DNA from: Desulfomicrobium apsheronum
Lineage (GTDB): Bacteria; Desulfobacterota; Desulfovibrionia; Desulfovibrionales; Desulfomicrobiaceae
Reading direction: 5' to 3'
Length of the DNA stretch: 64,000 nucleotides
Assembly: GCF_900114115.1 (NCBI RefSeq)
Contig: NZ_FORX01000005.1
Span: 166,764-230,763, forward strand
The position numbers were made by a program, and so were the translations under genes. Position 1 is the stretch's first letter. Each line of letters opens with the position of its first letter. The notes beneath the pieces were generated by a model. That model did not search any database, was not told where the DNA came from, and worked only from the letters and a program-made list of their open reading frames with translations. Of this stretch, positions 1 to 7,985 are shown piece by piece.

Positions 1-248
1 CCTTCGATATCCTGAAGTTCCTGTATGGTTTGATTTACCTTGGCGACCTCTTTTTCCAGGAGCGTCTTTGTCTGCGTTTTTTTGGACACGGACGCATTCA
101 AATCCGCAAGTTGAGCAGAAAAATAATAGTCTACGGCAAAAACGGATCCAAGAACCAAGATGACCCCTAACACGAAAAAAACAAAGCTTTTTTCAATGTT
201 TGTCGATTTTGTTCGCTTTTGCTGAGGAAGTAAATTAATTTTGATCAT
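1..248 (-). CDS. pilN: Type IV pilus assembly protein PilN (5' part only)
   Basis: Seen: an ATG at 248 opens a frame that runs off the left edge, giving 82 codons. It begins MIKINLLPQQKR, the characteristic PilN opening. A single hydrophobic segment follows at about residues 21-40, then a heptad-rich helical stretch. Known: PilN is a bitopic inner-membrane protein whose cytoplasmic N-terminus binds PilM in the pilus alignment subcomplex PilM/N/O/P. It lies 15 bases after the pilM stop on the same strand, so the two are almost certainly co-transcribed. The remainder of the protein, and presumably pilO and pilP, lie beyond the window. Confidence 0.85.
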   Translation of the reverse strand, partial: MIKINLLPQQKRTKSTNIEKSFVFFVLGVILVLGSVFAVDYYFSAQLADLNASVSKKTQTKTLLEKEVAKVNQTIQELQDIE

Positions 249-263
249 AGCTGGCTTCCAATA

Positions 264-1316
264 TTATATTGCTCTCAAGGCAAGGCCAAAAGGAACAACC
301 ATTTGCGGGCCTATTTCTTCAAGGTATTCTTTCTGAAAAGAATTTCTGTCGACAAAAATCTTCCGGAACGGATTGTGATATTGCACATCAAGGTCGAGTT
401 CTTTTTGAAACACATCCTTGAGTCCACCCAGCAAGGCCCCGCCGCCGGAGAGATAGAGAGACTCGGCGGGCACGACATTGCTTGAGGATGAATGATAGAA
501 TCCTATCAGGCGCTTCAATTCATCACACCAATTCTTGAAAGTCTTGTTCACCGCGTCGGCAATGGCCTTGGCGCTCTTTTCGTCAAGGTCATCCTTGCCG
601 CCCAACTTGATCCGTTCCGCTTCCATCCTCTTCAGATTGAGGATGGAGGCCAACGATTCCGTCACCACACGTCCTCCAAACGAAACCTCACGCAAAAAAA
701 CAGGCTGCGCGTTGTGATAGATGCAAAACACACTCTGTGCGCCGCCAATATCGAGAAGGTAAACAGGCTTTTCCTGCAATTCAGGGTAATTGTACTCAAA
801 GCTATTGCATATCGCAAAAGAGTCGACATCGATCACCGAGAGGGACAGGCCAGACTGGGTGATCACATCGCTCAAGTTCTGAACGACCTTCTTCTTGCTG
901 GCCACGAGCAACACGTCATAGCTTTTTTCTTTTGCGCCAGGACCCAGAATCTGAAAATCGAGGTAAACATCATTGATATCGAAAGGAATGTACTGACGTG
1001 CGTCTTTGTGGACCGTGTCGCCCAGAGTCTTGGGAGAATCAGACTCGAAAGTGACACGTTTTACGATTACGGCGTGCCCGGCCATTGAGGAGGCGACCAC
1101 CTGCTCCTTGAGCAAAAGCTGCGACCAGAGCCCTGCAATCTTTTTTGCTGTTGCCGAATTGTTGTCAAGGTCACCAGGTTGCCATGGACTCCTGGCAATG
1201 CTTTCCAGAATAAAATCACCTTTTCCCGGCCGAATCTTTACCATTTTCAGCCATTCGCTTCCAAGATCCAAACCGACACCGGCATTTTTCTTAGAAAAAA
1301 AACCTAATTTTTTCAC
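264..1316 (-). CDS. pilM: Type IV pilus assembly ATPase-like protein PilM
   Basis: A 350-residue actin/FtsA-fold protein of normal PilM length. The N-terminus carries the phosphate-1 nucleotide loop (GVGLDLGSEWLKMV, about residues 13-26). Further glycine-rich nucleotide motifs are VYLLDIGG near 185 and LYLSGGGALLGGL near 290. Known: PilM is a cytoplasmic protein that binds the N-terminal peptide of PilN and couples the pilus motor to the inner-membrane platform. The start is a GTG (GTGAAAAAATTAGG) preceded by an AGGA ribosome site. pilN follows directly, which supports the assignment. Confidence 0.93.
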   Translation of the reverse strand: MKKLGFFSKKNAGVGLDLGSEWLKMVKIRPGKGDFILESIARSPWQPGDLDNNSATAKKIAGLWSQLLLKEQVVASSMAGHAVIVKRVTFESDSPKTLGDTVHKDARQYIPFDINDVYLDFQILGPGAKEKSYDVLLVASKKKVVQNLSDVITQSGLSLSVIDVDSFAICNSFEYNYPELQEKPVYLLDIGGAQSVFCIYHNAQPVFLREVSFGGRVVTESLASILNLKRMEAERIKLGGKDDLDEKSAKAIADAVNKTFKNWCDELKRLIGFYHSSSSNVVPAESLYLSGGGALLGGLKDVFQKELDLDVQYHNPFRKIFVDRNSFQKEYLEEIGPQMVVPFGLALRAI

Positions 1317-1677
1317 AGCGTTATATCCTCAACGATTTTTTTCTCCACCCAGAACCATGCATTTACTCGTCGATAGTTCATTTATTAGCATAAAACATTC
1401 AGTCCATGCAAGAAATAATGCGTTGAAAAACAGTGAATAAAATAATCATCTCTCAGGCTTTTGAAACTTAATCCAACGACACAAACATAACCCATTCTGT
1501 TTACCTGCGGAGGAGTCATCGCCACAACACCATCTGGTATTTTTACCGATACGTAACGAGCGGATCAATTCACTCGCAATTAAGGCTCCCGCTTTGCGTT
1601 GAAAGATAACGGCAACCGCTTTCTCTTCTCAAAATTATCCTTTTGATCCAATTTCTCATCGTTTGAGCATGTCAAAC

Positions 1678-1720
1678 AATGACGCCGACTTCTTGCCTGC
1701 TGGAGCAGTGGGGCGTCATT
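1678..1720. repeat. Imperfect hairpin with 9-bp perfect arms
   Basis: Arms AATGACGCC (1678-1686) and GGCGTCATT (1712-1720) are perfect reverse complements around a 25-base loop. The loop contains a smaller CTGCT/AGCAG hairpin. It sits just downstream, on the minus strand, of the terminator at 1727-1760. It could be part of a structured RNA or a second termination signal; there is no T-tract. Confidence 0.45.
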
Positions 1721-1726
1721 TCGAAA

Positions 1727-1760
1727 GAAAAAAGCCCGATTCATTTTTAAAGAATCGGGC
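1727..1760 (-). terminator. Rho-independent terminator, probably for icd
   Basis: On the minus strand GCCCGATT pairs with AATCGGGC (1753-1760 with 1734-1741) around an 11-base loop, followed by a run of six T. It lies about 375 bases beyond the icd stop, and no other minus-strand gene lies between. It is therefore either a distant icd terminator or the end of an unrecognised small RNA. Confidence 0.7.
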
Positions 1761-2133
1761 CCGAGTCGACCAAGCAATGCCATATCGAAAATGAAACATC
1801 CGCTCAATACGAAGTTACTGTGAAGCCCTGCAGTCACATCCGCTGATATGACCGCTGGTGCGAATTCAAATTCCAAATACCCACTTGAAGAAAAAAGGGT
1901 ATTGAAACGGCGGTTCATGGAACCTGAGACTTTAACCTTCACAGAATCAAGCGCTCATGGAGAGACAGGATTCTTATTGCGAATCTCGACACCATGCCGT
2001 TTTGAACAAATTATTTGCGTGACAGGGCTCTAATAATGTTCAGATATCGCTGAGTGATGCATGAAAAAAACATGCACTTCGCAAAACGGTCCCTGTTTGC
2101 ACTGCAAAACAGCCCAGCAAGACCTTCTTGTCA

Positions 2134-3291
2134 TTAAACTTTTTCGAGATTGGCAAGCAGAATCTGCCCGAACTCCGCACATCCCACCTGCTCCGCCTTG
2201 GCCATCTGTCCGGCCAAATCGACGGTTACCCGACCTTGCGAGATGGCCAATTCAACTGCCTTGCGTATTTTGCCGGCCGCTTCGTGCCATCCCACGTGTT
2301 CAAGCATCAGCGCACCCGAAAGAATCAGGCTGCCGGGATTGGCAAGATCTTTGCCTTCAATAGTCGGTGCGGTCCCATGCGTGGGCTCGAAAAAAGCCAA
2401 GTCGCTGCTCATGTTCACCCCAGGGGCCAGGCCAAGGCCTCCGACCTGCGCGGCGAGGGCGTCGGAAAGATAGTCGCCGTTAAGATTCGGAGTGGCGATG
2501 ACGTCATATTTCTCGGGCCTGATGAGCACCTCCTGAAACATGGCGTCGGCAATTCTGTCCTGGAGCACAACCCGGCCCGGAGGGCAGCATTCTTCACCCT
2601 CGCGAATCACCACACCGGAAAACTCCTCCGCAGCAAGCTCATAGCCCCAGTTGCGAAAAGCGCCTTCCGTGAACTTCATGATGTTGCCTTTGTGGGCCAT
2701 GGTCACGCTTTCACGTTTCTGATCCAGGGCAAACTGAATAGCCTTGCGGATAAGTCTTTTGGAGCCCGCTGCCGTCATCGGCTTGATGCCGATGCCGCTC
2801 TGCTCGTCCACATTCGCACCCATTTCGTCCCGCAGGAACGCAATGAGCTTTTTAGCCTCGGGGCTCCCGGCTTGCCATTCGATGCCTGCGTACACATCTT
2901 CGGTGTTCTCGCGAAAAATCACCATGTTGACGCGTTCAGGATGCTTGACCGGACTTTCGATGCCCTTGAAATACTGTATGGGTCGGATACATGCGAACAA
3001 ATCCAGGGTTTGGCGCATGGTCACGTTCAGGCTGCGAAAACCCTTTCCCACCGGAGTCTCAAGGGGACCCTTCATGGCCAGATCCGCTTTCTTCAACGTG
3101 TCCAGCGTCTCCTGGGGAAGATAGGAGCCCGTCTCTTCAAAGGCTTTCTTGCCCGCCAGCAACTCAACCCATTCAAATCCGCGGCCGTCTCCAAAAGCCA
3201 GTTCAACGGCCCTATCGAGAACAGGACGACCGGCCGCCCATACTTCGCGTCCAATCCCGTCGCCTTCAATAAAATATACCCTGCGTTTCAT
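2134..3291 (-). CDS. icd: Isocitrate dehydrogenase, NADP-dependent type
   Basis: A 385-residue member of the isocitrate/isopropylmalate dehydrogenase family. It catalyses oxidative decarboxylation of isocitrate to 2-oxoglutarate in the cytoplasm. Seen: the substrate-binding block SLNVTMR (SxNxxxR, about residues 87-93), which distinguishes isocitrate from isopropylmalate enzymes; the metal-binding segment around DVIATPNLNGDYLSD; and the cofactor loop FFEPTHGTAP near 305. It is somewhat shorter than the E. coli enzyme. The ATG is preceded by AGGAG at good spacing. A strong terminator lies only 17 bases upstream of the ATG, so transcription of icd must cross it or begin around it; see findings. 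Confidence 0.93.
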   Translation of the reverse strand: MKRRVYFIEGDGIGREVWAAGRPVLDRAVELAFGDGRGFEWVELLAGKKAFEETGSYLPQETLDTLKKADLAMKGPLETPVGKGFRSLNVTMRQTLDLFACIRPIQYFKGIESPVKHPERVNMVIFRENTEDVYAGIEWQAGSPEAKKLIAFLRDEMGANVDEQSGIGIKPMTAAGSKRLIRKAIQFALDQKRESVTMAHKGNIMKFTEGAFRNWGYELAAEEFSGVVIREGEECCPPGRVVLQDRIADAMFQEVLIRPEKYDVIATPNLNGDYLSDALAAQVGGLGLAPGVNMSSDLAFFEPTHGTAPTIEGKDLANPGSLILSGALMLEHVGWHEAAGKIRKAVELAISQGRVTVDLAGQMAKAEQVGCAEFGQILLANLEKV

Positions 3292-3308
3292 AGTTGTCTC
3301 CTAGATCA

Positions 3309-3335
3309 AAAAATAAAAAACCCCTCGCGGGGTTT
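3309..3335 (-). terminator. Rho-independent terminator between cheX-like gene and icd
   Basis: On the minus strand AAACCCC pairs with GGGGTTT around a 4-base loop and is followed by a long T-rich run. It lies about 55 bases after the cheX-like stop and directly in front of the icd ribosome site. It could act as a terminator for the first gene or as an attenuator for icd. Confidence 0.85.
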
Positions 3336-3390
3336 GGGGATAGTAAAAGATTATTGATCACGCAACCGCCAAAAAGCGGCATCCCGGCGT

Positions 3391-3867
3391 TCAACTGAAG
3401 CAGACTTCAACCATGAGAGCACCATGCTGCGTTTCAAACGGGATGGCCAAAATGGCGCTTGTCGAAACATGCCTGATCGTATGTCCGGCTCCGGTGATCA
3501 CGGAGGGAATCGCGCCCTCGAAAATCATGCCCATTCCGACAAGGCCTTTGCGGGCCTGCCCGGAGATCATGTTGGTCAGTTCGCCGACGGCATCGGTGAC
3601 GACATCGTTTATTTCGGACTGTTCCTCATAAAGCATCGCGCCTACAATACCGAGGGCCGAACCGGAGGTGAATGTCAGGGACATGGTACCCCTGCTTTTA
3701 CCTTTCGGGTTTGAAAATCCAATCACACCCGTCACGTCCCCTTGAGCCCCTGCGTGTTGCTTTACAAATGGAGTTCCCACCTTGGCATCGGTCATCGCCA
3801 TCGTCTTCAGAACGGAGGTCGTCGCATCCACAAACTGCGCAATTATTCCCTTTATGGCATCATTCAT
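3391..3867 (-). CDS. CheX-like chemotaxis phosphatase (CheC/CheX family)
   Basis: A 158-residue protein starting MNDAIKGIIAQF. The ATG at 3867 has a GGTGGGA ribosome site, so I prefer it to a start 13 codons further up. Seen: the block DAVGELTNMISGQARKGL (near residue 93) matches the active-site helix of CheX-type CheY-P phosphatases, where Glu and Asn act. Known: CheX dephosphorylates CheY-P. No other chemotaxis gene lies next to it. A second CheX-like protein (30922-31380) shares the same helix. It may act on receivers other than CheY, for example those in the neighbouring signalling operon; that is inference. Confidence 0.8.
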   Translation of the reverse strand: MNDAIKGIIAQFVDATTSVLKTMAMTDAKVGTPFVKQHAGAQGDVTGVIGFSNPKGKSRGTMSLTFTSGSALGIVGAMLYEEQSEINDVVTDAVGELTNMISGQARKGLVGMGMIFEGAIPSVITGAGHTIRHVSTSAILAIPFETQHGALMVEVCFS

Positions 3868-3943
3868 AGTATCCCACCATGTTAAGCTCGATTTTTTTGA
3901 CAACAATCACGCGGCTCACGGCCATCGGAAAATGAGCCATACG

Positions 3944-4984
3944 TTACTGTGAACGCACCATCAAGTGAAACAGCGCCTGCACATACTTGCCCGAAACAAC
4001 ATCAGCCAAGGCGAAAAGCGGCAGGGAACCACGAGCGATGCCCCCCGCAAAGGCAAGCCACAATTCAAGAGACAGATTGCCCAGTGCCGGATCGAGGGCT
4101 GTTTCCCACAAAGCACCGGCCCTCTCTTCATTCAACCCGAAAAAACGACACCTGAGCGGACGCCCGGCAAAAAGAATGCATTTCCCATCCTCCAGCAGAG
4201 GGCAGCGCGCGCTGGCGTCGGACAGGCAATAGTCGTCGGCCGAAACCTGGCTGTCCGCAAGACGCTCCCGGCGAGCCGTCTCCACCGCCCTGGCGATGAC
4301 CTCCAGGCGCTTTTCGCTGGTCAGCCCGACATTCATCTTCTGGGTGAGATACACGGCTTCGATCATCGACAATTTGATCGGCGTGCTGCAACACTTGTCG
4401 TGATCGCGACCACATTTGGAGGTGATATCGCGCGTTTCATCATCGACTCTGGCCTGAAGGGCTTCGTAATCCCGAAAGAACGGGCTTAAATCAACGGCCT
4501 TGTGCATTTCCAGGGACGGTTCGCGCACGGTGAGCTTCGGGCTTTGCTTTCCATATTTTCTGATTGTCCACCACTGCGAAAAATTGGCGGGTTTGGATCT
4601 GAGCGTTCGCAGCCGGACCCAGGCAAGGCGGTGCCCCAGGCCTCGGCGTAGCAGGTATGCGTTGAGCACCGTTCCGGTCCGTCCGATTCCATGACGGCAA
4701 TGTATGAGCACCTTCTTGCCGAGATAAATGGCTTCATCGAGCCAGGCCAGCGCCTTTTCAAGCTCGGCCAGCTCCGGAGCCTCCTCGTCGGCAAGCGGCA
4801 TGTGATACACCTCGAATCCGGCGGCGCACTCGATGTCGTGCAGATCGCAAAATTCGCCGCACAGGTTCAGGATCGCCCCGATGCCTTCGGCGCGCAGGCA
4901 ATCGAGCTGCTCGTAGCTCATGGGAGCCGCTCCCACGGCCAACTGATCCGTGACCCAGGTCGCGGAATAGGCGCTGCGGCTCAT
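3944..4984 (-). CDS. Dual-specificity phosphatase fused to a YkgJ-type Cys-cluster domain
   Basis: A 346-residue protein. The first 170 residues are a dual-specificity/tyrosine phosphatase domain with the P-loop HCRHGIGRTG at 95-104 (catalytic Cys96, Arg102) and a plausible general-acid Asp in the MPLADEEAP loop. From about residue 190 there is a YkgJ-like putative Zn/Fe-binding domain: CGRDHDKCC, then CPLLEDGKC and CRFFGLNEE. The ATG overlaps the stop of the PEP-synthase-like gene (ATGA), so translation is coupled. A longer in-frame extension into that gene was rejected because the phosphatase domain begins here. Inference: it removes a phosphate placed by an upstream member of the operon, with the metal cluster as a redox or metal sensor. 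The target is unknown. Confidence 0.85.
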   Translation of the reverse strand: MSRSAYSATWVTDQLAVGAAPMSYEQLDCLRAEGIGAILNLCGEFCDLHDIECAAGFEVYHMPLADEEAPELAELEKALAWLDEAIYLGKKVLIHCRHGIGRTGTVLNAYLLRRGLGHRLAWVRLRTLRSKPANFSQWWTIRKYGKQSPKLTVREPSLEMHKAVDLSPFFRDYEALQARVDDETRDITSKCGRDHDKCCSTPIKLSMIEAVYLTQKMNVGLTSEKRLEVIARAVETARRERLADSQVSADDYCLSDASARCPLLEDGKCILFAGRPLRCRFFGLNEERAGALWETALDPALGNLSLELWLAFAGGIARGSLPLFALADVVSGKYVQALFHLMVRSQ

Positions 4985-7434
4985 GCGTTCTCCTCCGGGA
5001 AGAAGCGTTGGAGAAAAAGGGACGCCTCGCTGCGCGCCTCGGCCGAATCCGCGAGCTTCACATCCATGAGACGCGTCACGGCCAGAACCAACCCGAGGAC
5101 GTTCAGGGCATGAGCGGTCTCGGCGGCGGGCATGCGCATGTACGACGCGTCGAGCATGTCTCCTTTGATGGCCGTTTCGTAACCGAAATGTTCCAGTACC
5201 TGCCGCACGAAGACCAGCCTGTTCATGCGCTGCGAAAGCGCCGCGCCACCGCCCTTGAAGCGGAACTTGATATAATTGGCGCCCGGCAAATCTCCACAAA
5301 GAGAATCCACTATGGAAAAATGATACCCAAAGCGGATGTTCAAATGCATGTATTCCGACGCAATGATCGAGTAACTGGCAAGAATTCTCGAATCCTTGCT
5401 GAAAATGCCGGCGCTGACCCGGTCAAAGGCCTCCCAGTCGACATGCAGCTGGCTCTCGTCCCAGGCCACGCGCTCATCGGCCAACCCGGCCCAGAGCGAT
5501 CGCAAGGGAATGCAGGCCAGGGCTGCCACGTCCACGGGACCTTTTTCTCCGGCCTCGGGTGCCAGCCCGTCTCCCAGATCGAGCACATACATGACCAGCG
5601 GCAGGCTCGTTTCCAGGAGCCTTGACCTGCCAAGTCCCCTGCCCCCCCTTTCGACCAGGGAAAACATTTCCGCCACGCTCTTTTCGTGGCAAAAACGCAC
5701 CAGATCATGCAACGAAAGGCACCCCTGCGGAGTGAAATTATCGCCCTCGGGATCCAGAAGGCTGAGGCGCACGGAGCACGCGGCCAGTTCCTGGTTTTCG
5801 GCCCGAACCTGAGCATGGGTTTTCTCCGCCGCAAGATTGCGCGCCATGATGGTCGGCAAACAACGGTCAAAGATTTTCCCCGCCGCCGCATCCACTGTCA
5901 CCACCGCGCCATCCTCCAGAACGCCGGATTCGCACCCCACGACCACGGGCACGCCTCGCTCACGGGCCACCGAAGCCAGATGACTGGCCCTGCTGCCGCT
6001 GCCGGCCACGATGGCGGCGATGCGATCCAGAAACTGAGAAAGCGCGGGACGCAGGGTGCTCGTGACCACGACCGAGCCCTTGGGAATGCCCCGAAAATCC
6101 GCTCCGGTCGAAACATGATGAACGGGTCCGCAAGCCGCCCCTGGAGACGCGCAGTCCAGTTCCGAGATCAGCTCGATTGCGGTGCTGATTTCTTCGGGAG
6201 AAAAAACCTCCCTGTCCTGCTCCTGCTGCAGAGGTCGCGATTGCAGAATCGTAAGTCCGTCCGGTCCGTAGGCCCACTCCACATCCTGGGGCTGGCCGAA
6301 AACACTTTCAAGATGCATGGTCCGCTTGCCGAGTTCGCACAGGACCTCGTCGGAGACTGCCGCCGAGCTTTCGCAGACGCAGCCCATCAAAATGGACGGC
6401 TCGGGCTCCCGGGTCAGGTAATGCTTGCCCGGGGTCGCCGATCCGTCCACCAGCTCCGCCGCCAGTCCGCCGACCACATAGACGCCGATGGCCTTGCCTC
6501 CCACCGCCGCACACGCGGGATCGAAGGTGTAGACGACCCCCGCAGCCGAGGCCGCAACCATGGGCAGCACAAGGGCGGCCATGGCGGTGTCGTTGTCGGT
6601 GAGGCCGTGTCGAATTCTGTAGGCCAAGGCCCTGGGACAGTATTTTCCGGCCAGGACGCGTTTGTAGGCGGTCAGCACTTCGGACGGAGGGACATCGAGC
6701 TCGCTGGCGTATTGACCGGCAAAGGTGATGTCTCCGTCCTCGGCCAGGGCACTCGATCGCACCGCCAGATTCCTGTCCCCAAGATTCAGGTCCTCCACGG
6801 CGCGCAGAATTTCGTCCGCGATGTCGGTGGGAACCTTGGCCGCGAGGATCAGCTCCTGCAATTCACCGGTCACGCGAACAATGGCATCATTGTTGGACAG
6901 GGAAACGTCCTCGAAACGCTTCTCGATCTCCTTTTCAAGGTCATTGTCCCGCAGATAGCGGGCAAAAGCCGAAGCCGTGATGACAAATCCCGGCGGTGTC
7001 GCGACGCCATTGCGGCGCACGATGGACAGATTGGACGCTTTTCCTCCGACTTGGCCGGGATGGTCAGCGGCTTCGTCCAAGGAAAGCACGTAGGGAGGCC
7101 CAAAATCAAGCGGCGGCTGCGTGACCAGAACTGAAATTTCCGTGGCGATGCGCTCCAGCGCCGCCGGAAGATCGGCATAGGCATGGGGGTTCATGTCATA
7201 GAGACTGGTCGTCATGGCGCGGACAGCTTCCACAAGCTGCCCGGTCAGAACCCTGATTCTGGCCACGTCCGCCGGATCGTAGCCGTATATGGGAGCTTCG
7301 AGATCCGCGATCAGATCCAGGGCCCTGGCGTCGCTGTCCAGCAGCTCCTTGAAGTGCTCATATTTTTCACGGATGAGCCTGTTTGGAGCCACCAGCCGGG
7401 TGAACCAGTGCCGCAGCAGACGGGAAGCGGTCAT
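4981..7434 (-). CDS. PEP-synthase/PPDK-like phosphotransfer protein with an atypical C-terminus
   Basis: 817 residues. Residues 1-120 are helical and not recognised. An ATP-grasp PPDK_N domain follows at about 125-405: GGKASNLS at 130, RSSALAEDGD at 226, DVEWAYGPDG at 384, LQSRPL at 397. The swivelling phosphohistidine domain comes next, with the catalytic His at about 485 in GSRASHLASVARERGVP. Known: such domains move phosphate from ATP onto His. Odd: the PEP/pyruvate-binding TIM barrel expected after it is not recognisable. The last roughly 290 residues form a different domain (LHDLVRFCHEKSVAEMF onward). It overlaps both neighbours by ATGA. Inference: it is a signalling or protein-modifying phosphotransferase rather than a gluconeogenic enzyme. 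Confidence 0.85.
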   Translation of the reverse strand: MTASRLLRHWFTRLVAPNRLIREKYEHFKELLDSDARALDLIADLEAPIYGYDPADVARIRVLTGQLVEAVRAMTTSLYDMNPHAYADLPAALERIATEISVLVTQPPLDFGPPYVLSLDEAADHPGQVGGKASNLSIVRRNGVATPPGFVITASAFARYLRDNDLEKEIEKRFEDVSLSNNDAIVRVTGELQELILAAKVPTDIADEILRAVEDLNLGDRNLAVRSSALAEDGDITFAGQYASELDVPPSEVLTAYKRVLAGKYCPRALAYRIRHGLTDNDTAMAALVLPMVAASAAGVVYTFDPACAAVGGKAIGVYVVGGLAAELVDGSATPGKHYLTREPEPSILMGCVCESSAAVSDEVLCELGKRTMHLESVFGQPQDVEWAYGPDGLTILQSRPLQQEQDREVFSPEEISTAIELISELDCASPGAACGPVHHVSTGADFRGIPKGSVVVTSTLRPALSQFLDRIAAIVAGSGSRASHLASVARERGVPVVVGCESGVLEDGAVVTVDAAAGKIFDRCLPTIMARNLAAEKTHAQVRAENQELAACSVRLSLLDPEGDNFTPQGCLSLHDLVRFCHEKSVAEMFSLVERGGRGLGRSRLLETSLPLVMYVLDLGDGLAPEAGEKGPVDVAALACIPLRSLWAGLADERVAWDESQLHVDWEAFDRVSAGIFSKDSRILASYSIIASEYMHLNIRFGYHFSIVDSLCGDLPGANYIKFRFKGGGAALSQRMNRLVFVRQVLEHFGYETAIKGDMLDASYMRMPAAETAHALNVLGLVLAVTRLMDVKLADSAEARSEASLFLQRFFPEENA

Positions 7435-7820
7435 GGAACCTCATCCTGCAAATCGGCGATATCCTGCCTCAACACATCCGCGACCTTGGATTCGAGTTCT
7501 TCCTTGTCGATGGGCTTGACGCAGTACTCGCTGGCTCCCAGCTTGAGCGATTCCCGTGCCGTTTCCAGGGTGGGATAGCCCGTCAGCATGATGACCTTGA
7601 TGCCCGGAGCGAACTTCTTCATCTCCGCCAGTACTTCGACTCCGGTCATCCTCTTCAGCTTGATGTCCAGAATCGCGAGATCCGTGGCGCCCTTGGCCGC
7701 GTGGCGGATGGCCTCCTCTTCTTCGGTGAATGCCGTGACCTGATGACCCTGACGCTCCAGAATCCTTTTCACCAGGACTCCCGCATCGGAAACATCGTCC
7801 AAAACAATAATCGATGCCAT
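7431..7820 (-). CDS. Single-domain response regulator (receiver only)
   Basis: 129 residues starting MASIIVLDDVSDAG, with an AAGGAGAG ribosome site. It is a complete receiver domain without an output domain. It shows the acidic pair at LDD, the phospho-acceptor Asp in LAILDIKLKRMTG, the Thr in MLTGYP and the Lys in CVKPIDKEE. Its stop overlaps the start of the PEP-synthase-like gene (ATGA). It lies 165 bases after the histidine kinase and is its likely partner. With no DNA-binding part, its output is probably a protein contact, and the co-translated phosphotransfer protein is the obvious candidate. Confidence 0.93.
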   Translation of the reverse strand: MASIIVLDDVSDAGVLVKRILERQGHQVTAFTEEEEAIRHAAKGATDLAILDIKLKRMTGVEVLAEMKKFAPGIKVIMLTGYPTLETARESLKLGASEYCVKPIDKEELESKVADVLRQDIADLQDEVP

Positions 7821-7985
7821 GCATCTCTCCTTAAGATAGATTCTTGACCCGCAGGGCATAAGCGCCCCGGACCGTGCACCTGCGCCCAAAGCCGATGCCT
7901 GCGGGGTGTGTCCGAAATGTGCCCGCCTGGCTCCCGTCCTGCCGGAAGCTTGCCCGGCACGTGACGCAGGCCGTCAATATCGGTC

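Larger units (their letters stand above)
1317..2133. other. 817-bp intergenic region between icd and pilM
   Basis: No convincing gene was found here. The region is AT-richer than its neighbours. It should hold the pilM promoter on the minus strand, but no clear -35/-10 pair was found. It also holds two adjacent hairpins, listed separately. The only long frame (1580-1942, minus) runs through both hairpins, has no family resemblance that I recognise and is probably not coding. Confidence 0.5.

Noticed and set aside
1580..1942. 120-codon minus-strand frame in the gap before pilM
   Set aside because: It runs through both hairpins including a terminator, has no ribosome site of note and resembles no family.
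3944..5299. 451-residue version of the phosphatase with a longer N-terminus
   Set aside because: The extra 105 residues lie inside the PEP-synthase-like gene in another frame; the ATGA start at 4984 fits the domain start.
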